Source: Ruegeria sp. AD91A (lineage in GTDB: Bacteria; Pseudomonadota; Alphaproteobacteria; Rhodobacterales; Rhodobacteraceae). Taken from it: a stretch of 64,000 nucleotides of DNA. The stretch covers positions 496,001 through 560,000 of the forward strand of contig NZ_CP031947.1 in assembly GCF_003443535.1 (NCBI RefSeq), written 5' to 3'. The translations under genes were made by a program, and so were the position numbers. Positions 44,779 to 56,400 of this stretch are shown here, piece after piece. How positions within the stretch are numbered: position 1 is the first letter of the stretch; each line of letters opens with the position of its first letter. The notes beneath the pieces were generated by a model that was given only the letters and a program-made list of their open reading frames with translations, was not told the DNA's origin and ran no database searches.

Positions 44779-45761
44779 TACTTCTTCAACCCCAACATCC
44801 GCGCAAGCGATTTTTTTTTCTTCTTGGCCAGTGGGCCCGGATCAACGCGCGAACCTGTGCCTGAGTTAACGGGACCGATCGTTGATTGCAGGTCAACGTC
44901 CTCGGACAGAGGCAAACCAGCCATCATGTTGGTCCAATGCTGTCTGGTTTCTTCATCGGGTTGTTCGACGGGTAAACCCATCAGGTAGATATCATTTACC
45001 GCGCGTTCTTTCGGGACCGATCTGCTCACGACTTGGAACACATGAGAATAGCGATTGCGTTGCAATGCAGCCTGAACATCCTGAGGCAAACGACTCCACC
45101 GGTGGCAAAACTCCGTCATCTCTGGCGAACGAACCACAAACTCGGCTTGTTCAATGCTCATACCCTGCGAAGACAGCAGGTGCTGAACATTTTTGACGCC
45201 GAAAAACCGGACATGGGTTCGATCCAACAGGCCCCAGTCACGATACTCGAAATCTTCATCGACAAGACAACCAGCAATCGCTGCATGGCCAACATGCGGC
45301 AGCGAAAGAATCACCGACCCCGTGTCGTTCAAAAGCGATTTCATGCCTGAAAGAACGCTCCACGGGTCGTAAACGTGTTCCAGAACGTCTGCTGCGATCA
45401 CGTAATCGAAAACCCCGTCTTTTTCGCGAACGATGTCACTCCATGAATCATCGTTGAGATCCATCGGGTACACCGAACGGGCAAACGGCTTTAGCTTCTC
45501 GATCGCCGAAGGGTCGATCTCAAGCGCCACAACATCACATTCCAACGTGCCGGAAAGATGGCGCGTGATCGAACCAGGCCCGGCCCCGATCTCAAGCACC
45601 TTGGACCCGGGCTTTACCATGCGCAGCACACGTGCAGGTGCTACATCACTATTCATATCAATGTCGTATTCGTAAGTGTGTCTATCGCTCACTGCAATTC
45701 TTCCGTGATGCTTATTTCGTGCTTCAATTCGGCTGCTATATAGTTTGGTCTGGTTCTGCAA
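44778..45761 (-). CDS. Class I SAM-dependent methyltransferase
   Basis: A 327-residue methyltransferase. Motif I is VLEIGAGPGSITRHL, followed by the acidic VVALEIDPSA and the DYVIAADVLEHVYDP segment of the Methyltransf_11/23 type. The preceding YEYDIDMNSDVAPARVLRMV block is usual in polysaccharide-locus methyltransferases. The C-terminus is basic (AKKKKKSLARMLGLKK). The frame opens with a TTG at 45761 behind a weak GGGGA; no better start precedes the conserved block. A sugar or glycan methylation role is inferred from the neighbours. Confidence 0.8.
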   Translation of the reverse strand: MQNQTKLYSSRIEARNKHHGRIAVSDRHTYEYDIDMNSDVAPARVLRMVKPGSKVLEIGAGPGSITRHLSGTLECDVVALEIDPSAIEKLKPFARSVYPMDLNDDSWSDIVREKDGVFDYVIAADVLEHVYDPWSVLSGMKSLLNDTGSVILSLPHVGHAAIAGCLVDEDFEYRDWGLLDRTHVRFFGVKNVQHLLSSQGMSIEQAEFVVRSPEMTEFCHRWSRLPQDVQAALQRNRYSHVFQVVSRSVPKERAVNDIYLMGLPVEQPDEETRQHWTNMMAGLPLSEDVDLQSTIGPVNSGTGSRVDPGPLAKKKKKSLARMLGLKK

Positions 45762-46574
45762 TCCCCAATACCAAACCGATACATGAGGCTTCAGATGTTA
45801 TACCCAGATAATACTCAGTTTCGGCGGTTACTGTTGCACAAAACTTCCCCGGCAGCAATGACCCCTCGCCTGGGGCCATTGACAACGAAGATTCTCCGCA
45901 ACCACTTCCAAAGTAACGCTTTTAGACTGAATTGTGGTTCGAAACCCGTTCACCTCGGAGAGTCGACATACGCGTGACTGTCGAGACGTATTTCGTGGTT
46001 TCCTGCCGCATTCCATCAGAGGCATGCTTGAAATAATTGCATAGTTTCCGCAGCTTACCGATATCGCGGAAGGTTGCGGTTTAGGCAGTATGATGTCTGT
46101 CAGATGCGCGCTTGGTACAGAGCGCGCACCCTTGCGTCTGCAACCATTTGCAACACTTACGGTGCACCGCATGCGCATTACTCTGGCAAATGGATTGCAC
46201 CGGGATTCCTATATCGCTTTCAAGGCGTGCTGCTACTTCTTGGTTTCAAACTGACGACAGGCAACAATCTGCTCACTCACCTCATTTGTCGGAAATCGGA
46301 AAACCACAAAGACGTACATCGCACTGCTCAGAGCAAAAAGCCCAGCACTTCCCAACGTGTTTTCGCCAACCTGCCACCCTCGTTGATCGGTTTTATGTCC
46401 TGGCTTCACCGGTTCAAACCGCTTCAAATACTTCACAGATTGTTGTCGCTGAGCGGACAGGGCCACAGAGTGCACTCTTCAGCCCAGACCTGTCACACTG
46501 GAACCGGGGTTGACCCTAACTGTGTTTGAGAGGAAGTAACAATCAGGTCCATTCCACAGATACGGCAGGCAGGA
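45762..46574. other. Long unassigned intergenic region
   Basis: About 810 bases between the divergent methyltransferase and GT2 genes, visibly less GC-rich than its flanks. Short open frames on both strands (minus 45828-46178, minus 46233-46475, plus 46074-46529) overlap each other and show no recognised family. It should contain two divergent promoters. It could be decayed mobile DNA, but no inverted-repeat ends or transposase motif were identified. Confidence 0.4.
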
Positions 46575-47429
46575 TTGTCACAGATTACGATCATAAGCGT
46601 TTGCTACAACAGCACCGGGGTCCTGCCTGAGATGCTGAGTTCGATCCCCGAAGGCGTGCCCACGATTCTAGTCGACAATGGGTCGGATGATATTGAAACG
46701 GTGCGGTTATTGGCAAAGGCACACGACGCAACTCTGGTCGAAAGCCCTGAAAACATTGGATTTGGCCGCGCCTGCAACCTTGGTGCCGCCAAAGCAACCT
46801 CGGACCTGCTTTTGTTTCTGAACCCGGATTCTCATTTGTTGCCCGGAGCGTTAGACGCTCTGCAAGAGGGGGCCGACAATCATCCGGATGCGTCAGCATT
46901 CAATCCTGCTATTCTCGACCGGAAGGGGGCACCTCGTTTCAGGCGCTACAGTGTGATCATTCCCCGAAATGAGACCCTGCCCAGGAAAACAGCCAATTCC
47001 GACTTTGAATTGCCGGTCCTCGTCGGCGCCGCGTTTCTTGTCCGCCGCGAAGCATTCGAAGCGGTTGGCGGGTTTGATCCCGAGATCTTTCTGTATCATG
47101 AAGACGATGACCTGAGCCTGCGGCTCAAGGCTGGCTGCGGTCCACTGTACTATATTCACAACGCTCAGATGCGCCACGCCAGAGGCAAGTCTTCTCCAGG
47201 AAGCCCAGCCATCGCTGGCCTGAAAGGCTGGTATATGGGGCAATCGAGAGTTTATGTCGCCCGCAAACATGAAGTCCCGATGGCTTTTGGTCGAGCCCTG
47301 GCATCGGCGCTTCTGCAAATGCTGTCACCGGTTGTGTTGTTCTCAGCGAGAAAACGCGCCAAACAATGGGCCTTCTTGCGCGGCGTTTGGCATGGTCGGA
47401 ATGCCCGACCAGCCCCGTTCAGACCTTGA
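46575..47429 (+). CDS. Glycosyltransferase family 2
   Basis: A 284-residue GT-A glycosyltransferase. The N-terminus ITIISVCYNSTGVLPEML and VDNGSDD begin the nucleotide-sugar site. NIGFGRACNLGAA and LFLNPDSHL (the D-x-S/D metal motif) are typical of the WcaE/rhamnosyltransferase-like branch, as is GAAFLVRREAFEAVGGFDP-like acceptor-region sequence. The start is a TTG at 46575 preceded by GGCAGGCAGG; no upstream start exists in frame. It probably transfers a sugar, possibly the dTDP-rhamnose made by the nearby rfb genes, to a surface glycan. Confidence 0.87.
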   Translation: MSQITIISVCYNSTGVLPEMLSSIPEGVPTILVDNGSDDIETVRLLAKAHDATLVESPENIGFGRACNLGAAKATSDLLLFLNPDSHLLPGALDALQEGADNHPDASAFNPAILDRKGAPRFRRYSVIIPRNETLPRKTANSDFELPVLVGAAFLVRREAFEAVGGFDPEIFLYHEDDDLSLRLKAGCGPLYYIHNAQMRHARGKSSPGSPAIAGLKGWYMGQSRVYVARKHEVPMAFGRALASALLQMLSPVVLFSARKRAKQWAFLRGVWHGRNARPAPFRP

Positions 47430-47502
47430 TCACAAAGCGTGAAGCAGTTTGCGGCCCAAGCTAAATCCAGCCTGAACACGTAACCATGAGACAGTTCCCG
47501 GC

Positions 47503-48369
47503 CTAGCTCAAAAGCCCCTTCAGATAGGTGCCGTACGTGGACTTGGCGAACAGGCGCGCGCGCGTATCAAGAGCCTCGTCGTCGATCCAGCCATTCGCCC
47601 AGGCAATTTCATCCAGGCTGCCGGTCTGCATACCCTGACGTTCCGTGATCGTGCGCACGAAGTTTCCCGCATCCAGCAAAGACCCGTGTGTGCCGGTATC
47701 CAGCCAGGCAAAACCGCGCCCCATGGTCTGCACATCCAGCAAACCTTCGTCCAGATACATCTCCAACAGCGACGTGATTTCCAGCTCGCCGCGATCTGAC
47801 GGTTTGACCTCAAGCGCCCGGGCCGGAGCATCGCCATCCAGAAAATAAAGACCCGTCACCGCGTAGTTCGACGGAGGTACCTTTGGTTTTTCGACGATCG
47901 CGCGGGCTTTGTTTCCTTCGAAATCCACAACGCCGTAGCGTTCGGGATCAGCGACCCGATACGCAAAAACCGTACCGCCGCGCTCCAGTTGATCCGCCTC
48001 GAGCAGCAGGTCCGGAAGGCCATGTCCGAAGAAAATGTTATCACCCAGAATCAATGCAGACGGGGCACCATCCAGAAAATCCTCGGCCAGTGTATAAGCC
48101 TGCGCCAGACCATCAGGAGACGGTTGCACAATCCAGGTCAAGGACAACCCGTATTGACTGCCATCCCCCAACAGGCGCTGAAACTGATCCTGATCCTGAG
48201 GGGTGGTGATGATCGCGATTTCGCGGATCTGCGACAGCATCAAAACACTCAGAGGGTAAAAGATCATCGGCTTGTCGTAGATCGGCAGCAACTGCTTCGA
48301 TATCGCCATGGTAATCGGGTAAAGCCGGGTTCCGGACCCACCGGCAAGAATAATGCCTTTGCGCTGCAT
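47503..48369 (-). CDS. rfbA: Glucose-1-phosphate thymidylyltransferase
   Basis: A 288-residue enzyme that makes dTDP-glucose, the first step to dTDP-L-rhamnose. GIILAGGSGTRLYPITMAISKQ is the nucleotide-binding start (signature GGSGTRLYP), with ILGDNIFFGHGL, VEKPKVPPSNYAVTGLYFLD, and AWLDTGTHGSLLDAG following. The ATG at 48369 has AAAGGACA about six bases upstream, better than the frame's first start at 48384. Last gene in the rfbC-B-D-A order. Confidence 0.95.
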   Translation of the reverse strand: MQRKGIILAGGSGTRLYPITMAISKQLLPIYDKPMIFYPLSVLMLSQIREIAIITTPQDQDQFQRLLGDGSQYGLSLTWIVQPSPDGLAQAYTLAEDFLDGAPSALILGDNIFFGHGLPDLLLEADQLERGGTVFAYRVADPERYGVVDFEGNKARAIVEKPKVPPSNYAVTGLYFLDGDAPARALEVKPSDRGELEITSLLEMYLDEGLLDVQTMGRGFAWLDTGTHGSLLDAGNFVRTITERQGMQTGSLDEIAWANGWIDDEALDTRARLFAKSTYGTYLKGLLS

Positions 48370-48387
48370 AATCTGTCCTTTCAAGGT

Positions 48388-49251
48388 TCAGCTGGTCGCT
48401 GACTTCAACTCGCTCAATATCTCGGCCAGTCCAGCTTTCCAGTCGGGCCTGTGAATTCCGAACACATTTTCAAGCCGCGAACAATCCATACGTGAGTTCA
48501 GCGGCCTGGGCGCAGGCGTTGGGTACGCTTCGGTTGGAATATCTTCGATCTGAACCGACAAGCCGGATTGAGAAACAATTTCACGGGCGAAATCCGCCCA
48601 GCTGGCATCGGGTGCACCGGAATAGTGGAACACGCCGCCTTTGGCTTCAGGGCCGGCCTTGGCCATTTCAAGCAAGGTGTCGGCAATGTCGGCAGCAGGT
48701 GTTGGCCCACCGATCTGATCTGCGACAATGGTCAGCTTGTCACGGGTCTCTGCCAGTCGGATAATGGTCTTTACAAAGTTCTTTCCGTGGGCCGAAAAAA
48801 CCCAGCTTGTGCGCAAAATGGCGTGCTGTCCACCAGCCGCTGCAATCTGGCGTTCGCCGTCCAGTTTGGTTTGACCGTAGGCTCCCAACGGCCCGGTCGG
48901 ATTATCGGTGCTCCAAGGGGTCGTTCCAGAACCGTCAAAAACGTAGTCTGTGGAAATATGCAGAAAGGGCAGGTCTCGGGCCGCGGCGGCACGCGCCATT
49001 GCTCCGGGTGAATCTCCGTTGATCCGCTTCGCCAGCTCTCTTTCTTCTTCGGCCTGGTCTACGGCAGTATAGGCTGCTGCATTGATGATCACGTCCGCAT
49101 CCGTGTTCCGGATGGCTTCTGCACATTGCGTCGGATCCGACAAATCCGCCGCGGCGCGATCCAGGGATTCAACCAAGACATCATGTGCCTGTCCGCGACG
49201 TCGCAACTCGGTCGCCACCTGCCCCCCGCGGCCGAATACCAGCGCCTTCAT
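48388..49251 (-). CDS. rfbD: dTDP-4-dehydrorhamnose reductase
   Basis: A 287-residue short-chain dehydrogenase that performs the last step to dTDP-L-rhamnose. The N-terminal [18 protein letters not shown] is the NAD(P) site. [14 protein letters not shown] and [17 protein letters not shown] are RfbD signatures, and the catalytic pair is in YGQTKLDGE. The start overlaps rfbB by four bases; the stop is 18 bases from the rfbA start. An intact member of the complete pathway encoded here. Confidence 0.95.
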   Translation of the reverse strand: MKALVFGRGGQVATELRRRGQAHDVLVESLDRAAADLSDPTQCAEAIRNTDADVIINAAAYTAVDQAEEERELAKRINGDSPGAMARAAAARDLPFLHISTDYVFDGSGTTPWSTDNPTGPLGAYGQTKLDGERQIAAAGGQHAILRTSWVFSAHGKNFVKTIIRLAETRDKLTIVADQIGGPTPAADIADTLLEMAKAGPEAKGGVFHYSGAPDASWADFAREIVSQSGLSVQIEDIPTEAYPTPAPRPLNSRMDCSRLENVFGIHRPDWKAGLAEILSELKSATS

Positions 49252-50288
49252 TTGGCAACACCCAGTCGCTCACCCACACCGCTGCGGGCCTGCAGGGCGT
49301 TTAACCACGCGCTGTTGTCCAGATACCACTGGACTGTCTGTTCCAGACCAGTTTCAGGCGTATAGGAAGGGCGCCAGTTCAGTTCCGTGCGAATCCGGGT
49401 CGGGTCAATGGCATAGCGCTGATCGTGACCGGGGCGATCAGCGACGAACGTGATCAAATCCGCATAGGGAGTTTCACCCGGCTTGAGGCGATCCAGAATT
49501 GCGCATAGCATTCTGACAAGATCAAGATTGGTCATCTCATTCTCGCCACCGATGTTGTAGCTGCGGCCCAGTTCGCCCTTTTCGAGAACCAGCAACAGGG
49601 CTTCGGCATGGTCGTCGACGTGCAGCCAGTCGCGAATATTGTCACCATTCCCGTAAATCGGGATCGGTTTGCCTGCCAGCGCGCTGAGGATGACCACGGG
49701 GATCAGCTTTTCCGGGAACTGGTAAGGGCCGTAATTATTGGAGCAATTGGTAAGAACCACTGGCAGGCCGTATGTTTCACGCCACGCCCGCACGAGATGA
49801 TCCGATCCCGCTTTCGAGGCCGAATAAGGTGAGTTCGGCTGGTATGGGCTGTCTTCGGTGAAAAACCCAGTTTCACCCAAGGATCCAAAGACTTCATCGG
49901 TTGAAATATGATGAAACCGGAAATGCTCGGGTCGGCCTGCACCCACCCAATAGGTGCGTGCGGCTTCCAACAATACATAAGTACCGGTCAGGTTCGTGTC
50001 GATGAACGCTGCCGGGCCATCGATCGAACGGTCAACATGGCTTTCAGCGGCCAGATGCATGATCGCGTCGGGCTGGTGCGTGTTCAGAATTGCCGACATC
50101 GCGGCCGCATCCCGGATATCCGCATGTTCAAAAACGTATTCCGGCACATCTGCGACAGCGGCAACATTGTCCAGACAGGCCGCGTAGGTCAGGGCATCGA
50201 CATTGACGACCGAATGCCCATCGGCAATCGCGCGACGGATAACGGCAGAGCCGATAAAGCCCGCCCCGCCCGTAACCAGAATTTTCAT
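49248..50288 (-). CDS. rfbB: dTDP-glucose 4,6-dehydratase
   Basis: A 346-residue extended short-chain dehydrogenase. [19 protein letters not shown] binds [23 protein letters not shown] and the [17 protein letters not shown] block are RfbB signatures, with [14 protein letters not shown] holding the catalytic Tyr and Lys. [14 protein letters not shown] and [12 protein letters not shown] are also conserved. It overlaps both neighbours by four bases, so rfbC-rfbB-rfbD are translationally coupled. Confidence 0.96.
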   Translation of the reverse strand: MKILVTGGAGFIGSAVIRRAIADGHSVVNVDALTYAACLDNVAAVADVPEYVFEHADIRDAAAMSAILNTHQPDAIMHLAAESHVDRSIDGPAAFIDTNLTGTYVLLEAARTYWVGAGRPEHFRFHHISTDEVFGSLGETGFFTEDSPYQPNSPYSASKAGSDHLVRAWRETYGLPVVLTNCSNNYGPYQFPEKLIPVVILSALAGKPIPIYGNGDNIRDWLHVDDHAEALLLVLEKGELGRSYNIGGENEMTNLDLVRMLCAILDRLKPGETPYADLITFVADRPGHDQRYAIDPTRIRTELNWRPSYTPETGLEQTVQWYLDNSAWLNALQARSGVGERLGVAK

Positions 50289-50854
50289 TGTGTGCCCTCG
50301 AATACGAAAGGTGATTCAATTTCGCGCAGAAGTGGTGCGTTCCGATCTTTCTCGGACAGCTGGGGTTCTGAATTGTTCTGTGGCCATTTAATGCCGATAT
50401 CGGGATCGTCCCAACAAACCGCACCTTCAGTTTCCGGCGCGTAGGTATCAGAACACTTGTAGACGATCTCGGTCTCCGGCTCCAACGTCACAAACCCATG
50501 CGCGAATCCCACCGGAACCAACAGCATCCGCCCATTCTCGAAACTCAGTTCTTCACCGACCCAGTGACCATAGGTGGGCGAGCCTTTGCGGATATCGACC
50601 GCGACATCAAACAGCCGCCCACGACCGCAGCGCACCAGTTTAGCCTGCGCCTTTGGCGGAGCTTGAAAATGCAGTCCGCGTACCGTGTTCACCGTGCTCG
50701 AAAGGGAATGATTGTCCTGAACGAATTGCGTATGAATCCCTTGTGCCGCAAAGCCGTCGGCATTGTAGGTTTCCTCAAAGAACCCGCGATGATCGCCAAA
50801 ACGCTTCGGGGTAATCAGTTTCACTTCCGGAATGGAAAGCGCCAATATTTCCAT
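50285..50854 (-). CDS. rfbC: dTDP-4-dehydrorhamnose 3,5-epimerase
   Basis: A 189-residue cupin-fold epimerase. Conserved blocks are [38 protein letters not shown] (catalytic His in RGLHFQ), [16 protein letters not shown], and [14 protein letters not shown]. First gene of the rhamnose operon; the promoter must lie in the gap to its right. No strong ribosome-binding site is obvious at the ATG. Confidence 0.95.
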   Translation of the reverse strand: MEILALSIPEVKLITPKRFGDHRGFFEETYNADGFAAQGIHTQFVQDNHSLSSTVNTVRGLHFQAPPKAQAKLVRCGRGRLFDVAVDIRKGSPTYGHWVGEELSFENGRMLLVPVGFAHGFVTLEPETEIVYKCSDTYAPETEGAVCWDDPDIGIKWPQNNSEPQLSEKDRNAPLLREIESPFVFEGTQ

Positions 50855-51232
50855 TGTTACTAGTTTTCATCTCTGTGTTGAAGTCTCGGCCTGCTATGTC
50901 ACATTTGCTCCACCGACGCCAAGACCTATGTTGTCCGATCAGCAATTTGAGCGGCTTATCGGTTCTAAAGGTCAGGCGATTATCACAGGCAAATTGCGAT
51001 TCTGGTAGAATCCATTGAAAATACTGGGCCATCTCCACATGAAAACACAGGGATGGAACAGATAAAGAAGCCGCAGGCGCGACAACGCTTGGGCCGAAAC
51101 CAAAAGCACCACGATGTGGTATGGCATTCGAGCGCTGAGCCTGGGACGTGTCAATTTGGCCGTAAAAGCCAGCCAGTGCCATCCTGTTTATAGAGTTACA
51201 AACCTTGCTTCACCCGAGACGTCACTCGACGT
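50855..51232. other. Intergenic region upstream of the rhamnose operon
   Basis: About 380 bases between rfbC and the end of the dockerin-type protein gene, both on the minus strand. It must hold the rfbC promoter and the end of the upstream transcript. No convincing coding frame, hairpin with T-tract or dyad was recognised. Confidence 0.35.
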
Positions 51233-53281
51233 TCAGGTCGCTTCGAGATTACCCAATAAGATAGACGTCATGTCCGCGTTGATAACCCCATCCAAGGCCA
51301 CAGCATCGATACCCGTTTGATAGGCTACATCGTCCTTGGTTATTCCGGAAAGGTCCGCGTTTTCATCCAGAAATACCCATTCAGGGTCATGGGCCGTGGG
51401 CTGTCCGACGGCGGCTTGCAAAATTGCAAGAGCATCCAGGGCGTTCACGGTGCCATCCCTGTTGACGTCTGCGGCTATCAGGTTTTCCGCGGTCGCTGGA
51501 CCCCATGTCGGATCAAGACCAACCGAGATACGCAACACTTGCAAAGCGTCCAGCGCGTCAATCTTCCCGCTTGCCGTGGAATAGTGTTTGGTGATGTCAA
51601 GCACTCCGGGAAAGGTGCCATCCGGCAATTCCAGGTCAAACCGCCCCTGATCACCTGCGGTAGCGGATACCGTACCCCCGCCGTCTGGCGTGAACCGGAT
51701 TTCCGCGTCCGTTAGCCCCGGATTTGCGGCCTCGCTGTCCACCGTAATCTGCCCGACCAATCCATCAGAGCTGCCCGGTGTCTGCCCGCCCAAGTCCCCG
51801 AAATCTACCGGGATGTGATCCGGTCCGGCGAAGCCTGCGCCAAAGATATCCGTGCTTGTCAAAGCGCCGCCCGAGGCGGATTGGACCTGCACGGTCTCGC
51901 CACGATATTCGATCTGAGCCCCGTTTGCCGTGCTGGTAAAGGTCAGTTGCTGAGGCGACCGCAACAGAAGGTAGTCGAACATATCCAGTCGATCCAGGCC
52001 CGCCTGAAAATCGGTTATTGTGGTCAGACCACTACCGGACTGCATCACGAAGATGTCGGCCCCTGCACCACCCGACATCGTCGTCGCACCCTTCCCCGCG
52101 ATGAGAATGTCGTCTCCGGCGCCTCCCAGTAGGGTCGTGTCCAGAATACTGCCGCTCAGGATATCGTCCGACGCACTCCCGTTCACCGTACCGAACCCTT
52201 TTCTTACCGCACCCAGATCATCAACCGGAACAGTCAGGACAGTCACTCCGGCATCCTGTTGCGATGTTACGAAAATTTGCAACTCATCACCCACATGCGC
52301 AACGCTGATCGATTCGACATTCTGCAACCCACTCGCCACCGTGTCCGCGAAACTGTCCAGATGAACCAGTTGACCTTCGAGTGTCAGAGTGAACAGAGAC
52401 AGGCCATCATCGCCGCCGCCTGCAACCACAAAGACCCGCCCGTTCACGTCTATGACCGCCAGATCCTGAACCGATTCAAACCGCGTATGAAGCGTATCAA
52501 GCACATGGTCCGTCGTCTTCAAACTTTCATCGCTGTTCAATTGAAGAACACTGAGAGAGTTGCTGCCGGACCCCGCCACCACAACCCAGGATTTACCGTA
52601 TGCCTCTACGGTCTCGACATCCGTTGGGGTTGAAACACCAAGGGTTCCGAGTGCCGAATCATTGTTGATCTCGGTTAGCGTGCCGGTGCCGGAGTCGATG
52701 CGGTACGTCGCGACAGAGTTTGTTGCCGCGTCACTTGAGATCAGAAAATGTTCCGAACCCGACCGCAATGTCTGCATGGCATCCGCTGTGCCGGCAATCA
52801 AACCCGCAAGACTGAGCGTCCCGTTCGCGTTCACATGATAGGTTCCGATATTGTCGGTATCCTCATGCGCCATCGCAAGGACATCCGAAGACCCAAGTGA
52901 AAACTGTACGATGGCCGAGATATCTCCGCCTCCGTTGAGCGTTCCTGTTTCTTTCAGGCTACCGATCGTTCCGTCCGCGTTCACGTCATACCCGACCAGG
53001 CCCACGGCAGTGTTGATATCGAGCGCAATCTGCTCGGTTCCCGCCAGCGTTATCGGCGTGGCACTGCGCCCCACCTGGAAGGTGATCGAACCGCTGTAAT
53101 ATTCTGTGTCAACCAGCTGCGGCAGGGCACCTTCGGCCAACCGCCAGACTGCGACGCCGCCACCCGGACCGGTCACCGTGTAGAGATACGTATTCCCGTT
53201 AAGCGTTTTTAAAGCCGTATCGCCGATACCTGAATCGAGCGCCGTGCTCCCCGTTGCCACTACACTTTCGAACTGAAGCAT
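51233..53281 (-). CDS. Secreted beta-propeller protein with RTX repeats and a C-terminal dockerin-type domain
   Basis: A 682-residue protein, using the ATG at 53281 with GAGGTG nine bases upstream; ATG 53290 and GTG 53305 are alternatives. Residues 5-360 carry repeated propeller-like strands (YLYTVTGPGGGVAVW, SWVVVAGSGSNSLSVL, GRVFVVAGGGDDGLSLF). Residues about 365-415 hold RTX-type calcium turns (LLGGAGDDILIAGKG, MSGGAGADIFVM). Near 510-560 is a carboxypeptidase-regulatory-like strand block, then a duplicated dockerin motif: GKIDALDALQVLRISVGL and ADVNRDGTVNALDALAILQ. There is no Sec signal, which fits export by the neighbouring type I system. The partner is possibly the divergent adhesin. 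Confidence 0.82.
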   Translation of the reverse strand: MLQFESVVATGSTALDSGIGDTALKTLNGNTYLYTVTGPGGGVAVWRLAEGALPQLVDTEYYSGSITFQVGRSATPITLAGTEQIALDINTAVGLVGYDVNADGTIGSLKETGTLNGGGDISAIVQFSLGSSDVLAMAHEDTDNIGTYHVNANGTLSLAGLIAGTADAMQTLRSGSEHFLISSDAATNSVATYRIDSGTGTLTEINNDSALGTLGVSTPTDVETVEAYGKSWVVVAGSGSNSLSVLQLNSDESLKTTDHVLDTLHTRFESVQDLAVIDVNGRVFVVAGGGDDGLSLFTLTLEGQLVHLDSFADTVASGLQNVESISVAHVGDELQIFVTSQQDAGVTVLTVPVDDLGAVRKGFGTVNGSASDDILSGSILDTTLLGGAGDDILIAGKGATTMSGGAGADIFVMQSGSGLTTITDFQAGLDRLDMFDYLLLRSPQQLTFTSTANGAQIEYRGETVQVQSASGGALTSTDIFGAGFAGPDHIPVDFGDLGGQTPGSSDGLVGQITVDSEAANPGLTDAEIRFTPDGGGTVSATAGDQGRFDLELPDGTFPGVLDITKHYSTASGKIDALDALQVLRISVGLDPTWGPATAENLIAADVNRDGTVNALDALAILQAAVGQPTAHDPEWVFLDENADLSGITKDDVAYQTGIDAVALDGVINADMTSILLGNLEAT

Positions 53282-53441
53282 CACAGCCATCACCTCACAC
53301 GCCACCCCTGGCAGTTACGGCAAGATGACCAGATGAGCAGACCGAAACCAAAGCAGAATTGTGGTGAAAACGAGAAGTTCGGTTTCAGTTTAACTCAATT
53401 TTTTCAGGTCCGATCGCAACGGCAACAAATGGGAAAGACAG

Positions 53442-56400
53442 ATGAGCAAAACGCCAAACAGCACATCCTTTCCTGTTGCGATGATCGCGGACACCACATG
53501 CGAGGGCAAGATGACCATAGCACCTGAGGCCAACAATCGTCCGGCGGCTGACTCAACGGACGGAGATCGCAAATCTCAAGTTCAACAATGGATCAATGGA
53601 AAGCTTGGTCGTTGGGCGGGTCGAGGCGCGGCTGGCGGCCTTATGTCCACATTGATGGCTTTGCCCGCGTTGTCGCAAGCAACCGTCGAGGAGCTGTACG
53701 CCTTCCAGTTCGCAGAAACAATTCCGGGTGTGCGATCCGCCAAACTGCTGAAAAACGGCGATGTTCTTCTGAAAATGGCTGACGGTCGGACGATGATCGT
53801 GGCGGCGGAAAACGTACAGGTTTTGGACAGCGGCGCAATCATGATCGCAGAAGAGGCGGTTGCCGAAATCGCCCAGTTCAGCGCAGCTGAAGCCGGAGCG
53901 GCAGCTGGTGGAATCAGCGGTACAGGGGCTGCACTGGGTGGCCTTGGTCTGGCCGGTGCGGCTGCCGCCGCAGGCGGAGGTGGCGGTGGCGGCGATTCCT
54001 CTGAACCCGTCGCGCCAAAGCCTGAACCCCAACCCCAACCAGAACCGAGCTACACCAGCCTGAACCTGGCCGAACTTCAGGCAACGGCATTGAACAGCGC
54101 CATTACCAAAGCCGCCGCTCCTGAAGGAACATCGACAGTTGAGGTCACGATAGGTTCGCTTGTCAAAAGCGTAACGCCCAGCGATGACGGCAGTTGGAGC
54201 GTTTCTCTCACTGCTGCCGAAGCAAATGCGCTTCCGCAAGGCGTCTCTACGGTGACAGTCAGACATCTGGACGATTCAGGCACGGAACTGTCAAGCGAAT
54301 CCGTTCAGTTCGATATTGATACAATTCCACCAACCCTGTCGATCACCGGGTTTTCCGATGGCGTTGTTTTGAATTCGATCGAACAGGCAACAGATCTGAC
54401 AGTCACCGGAACGACCGATGCAGAAGACGGACAGACCGTCACCGTCTCAATGAATGGGCAAGACTATTGGGGCACGGTATCCAACGGACAATGGAGCGTC
54501 ACTGTCCCGGCGGCAGACCTCTCAGCCCTACCTGATGGCTCGGCGATTGACGTAACCGCTGATGTTGCCGACGCGGCGGGAAATTCCGCACCACAGGCTA
54601 GCGGTAGCTTTGATACTGATTTTACTGCACCAACTGTTTCTCTGGATCCCGTGGCTGGCGGCTCGATAGAACTGATCGACGTAGCCGGCGACCTGGCCTT
54701 GACCGGTTCCACCACGGCAGAGGACGGTCAGACCATCATCGTTACGTTCAACGGACAAGTGCATACAGGCACCGCTTCTGGCGGAAGCTGGAGTGTAACG
54801 ATCCCCAATTCCGATCTGGGCAGTCTTTCCACCGGAGTGCCCGCATCGATTCTGGTTGCCGTCGAAGATGTGTCGGGCAATCCGGCAGTGCCGCTTCTTG
54901 TATCGGTTCCCGTGGACCTGGCCGGCCCTTCCATTTCGATATCACCGCTTCCTGTTGGTTCCGTACTGAACGCAACCGAAGCCGGATCCGACTTGACCAT
55001 CAGCGGGTTGACGTCAAATGTTGAGGATGGTCAGCAAGTTACCGTAACTCTCGATGGTCAAACATATTCCGGAACAGTATCCGGCGGGGCCTGGAACGTG
55101 ACTGTACCAACTGGGGATCTGGCGTCTCTGCCGGATGGGGGCAACTTCTCTGTTACAGCGGATGTCGACGACGCCAGCGGCGTGACGGCACCGCAGGCTG
55201 AAGTGACACTTTCCAAGGATGTGACCGCGCCGACACTCAGCATCGACAGTTTCTCGGACGGAGCTGTCATGAACGCATCCGAGCGGACTACAGATCTTTC
55301 CATCTCGGGAAGCACGACAGCAGAAGACGGTCAAATCGTAACTGTCAGCTTGAACGGGCAGTCCTATACTGCAACGGTTTCTGGAGGCAGCTGGAGCGCG
55401 ACTGTACCTGCTTCGGATCTGACAGGTCTTTCTGACGCGGCGTCCATCACCGTAACAGCGGATGTCTCGGACGCTGCCGGGAATCCAGCTCCACAAGCCA
55501 ACAACAGCTTTACCACCGATTTCACGCCACCGACGATTGGAATTTCAACCGTATCCGACGGGGCTGTCATGAACGCCGTTGAACAAGGAACCGACCTGAC
55601 GGTGTCAGGAACTTCCGATGCGCCGGACGGAACAGTTGTTACCGTCGAGATCACGCGCACTGACGGCACTACGGACGTTACCGGAACGGCAACGGTAACC
55701 GGGGGCATCTGGACCTATACGGCAACCGTGACAGATTTGTCTGCCCTGCAAGACAACGAGACTTACAATATCAATGCGTCGATCTCGGACGCAGCGGGAA
55801 ACAACAATCAAACCACAACAAGCTTTGCCACTGACTTCACGGCACCTTCAATAACCATAAACAGTCTGCCTGTGGGTGCCGTGTTGGACGTGACCGAGAG
55901 GGGCGTGGATCTTGCAATCTCGGGCACAACCACGGGTGAAGATGGCCAGACCGTTTCGGTTACATTCGGTGGGCAAACCTATACAGGCGTTGCATCAAAT
56001 GGGTCTTGGGCAGTTACCGTTCCCACCAGTGATCTTGGACTGCTCTCTGACGGAACGACCTATTCCATTTCCGCCACTGTTGACGATCTTGCCGGAAACA
56101 GCTCCGCAGCCGCGAACAGCTCACTCTCCACAGACTTTCGCCCCTTGTTGACGTTGAACGATATCGGGGTCAACAATTCGATTGCTCTGGACGATGCTCA
56201 AACCTCCGGTATTACCCTCAGCGGTTCATCCGCCGGACTGACAAACGGCCAGTCGGTGGATGTCACATTGAACGGAACTTCGGTCGGATCAGCAACGGTG
56301 ACCGCAGACGGATCCTGGACATTGTCTGTCGCAGCGTCTGACTTTTCGGCTGTAGAGGCAGGTGAAGACCTTGTTTTTTCGGCGCAGGCGACAGTTGCGG

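Noticed and set aside
45820-45860. Possible insertion-sequence end around the ACTGTTGCACAAAAC stretch
   Set aside because: No partner inverted repeat, target duplication or transposase frame could be found nearby.
54050-56140. Periodic DNA similarity about every 300 bases, considered as a CRISPR or satellite repeat
   Set aside because: It is the coding consequence of the Ig-like protein repeats, diverged and continuous in one reading frame.
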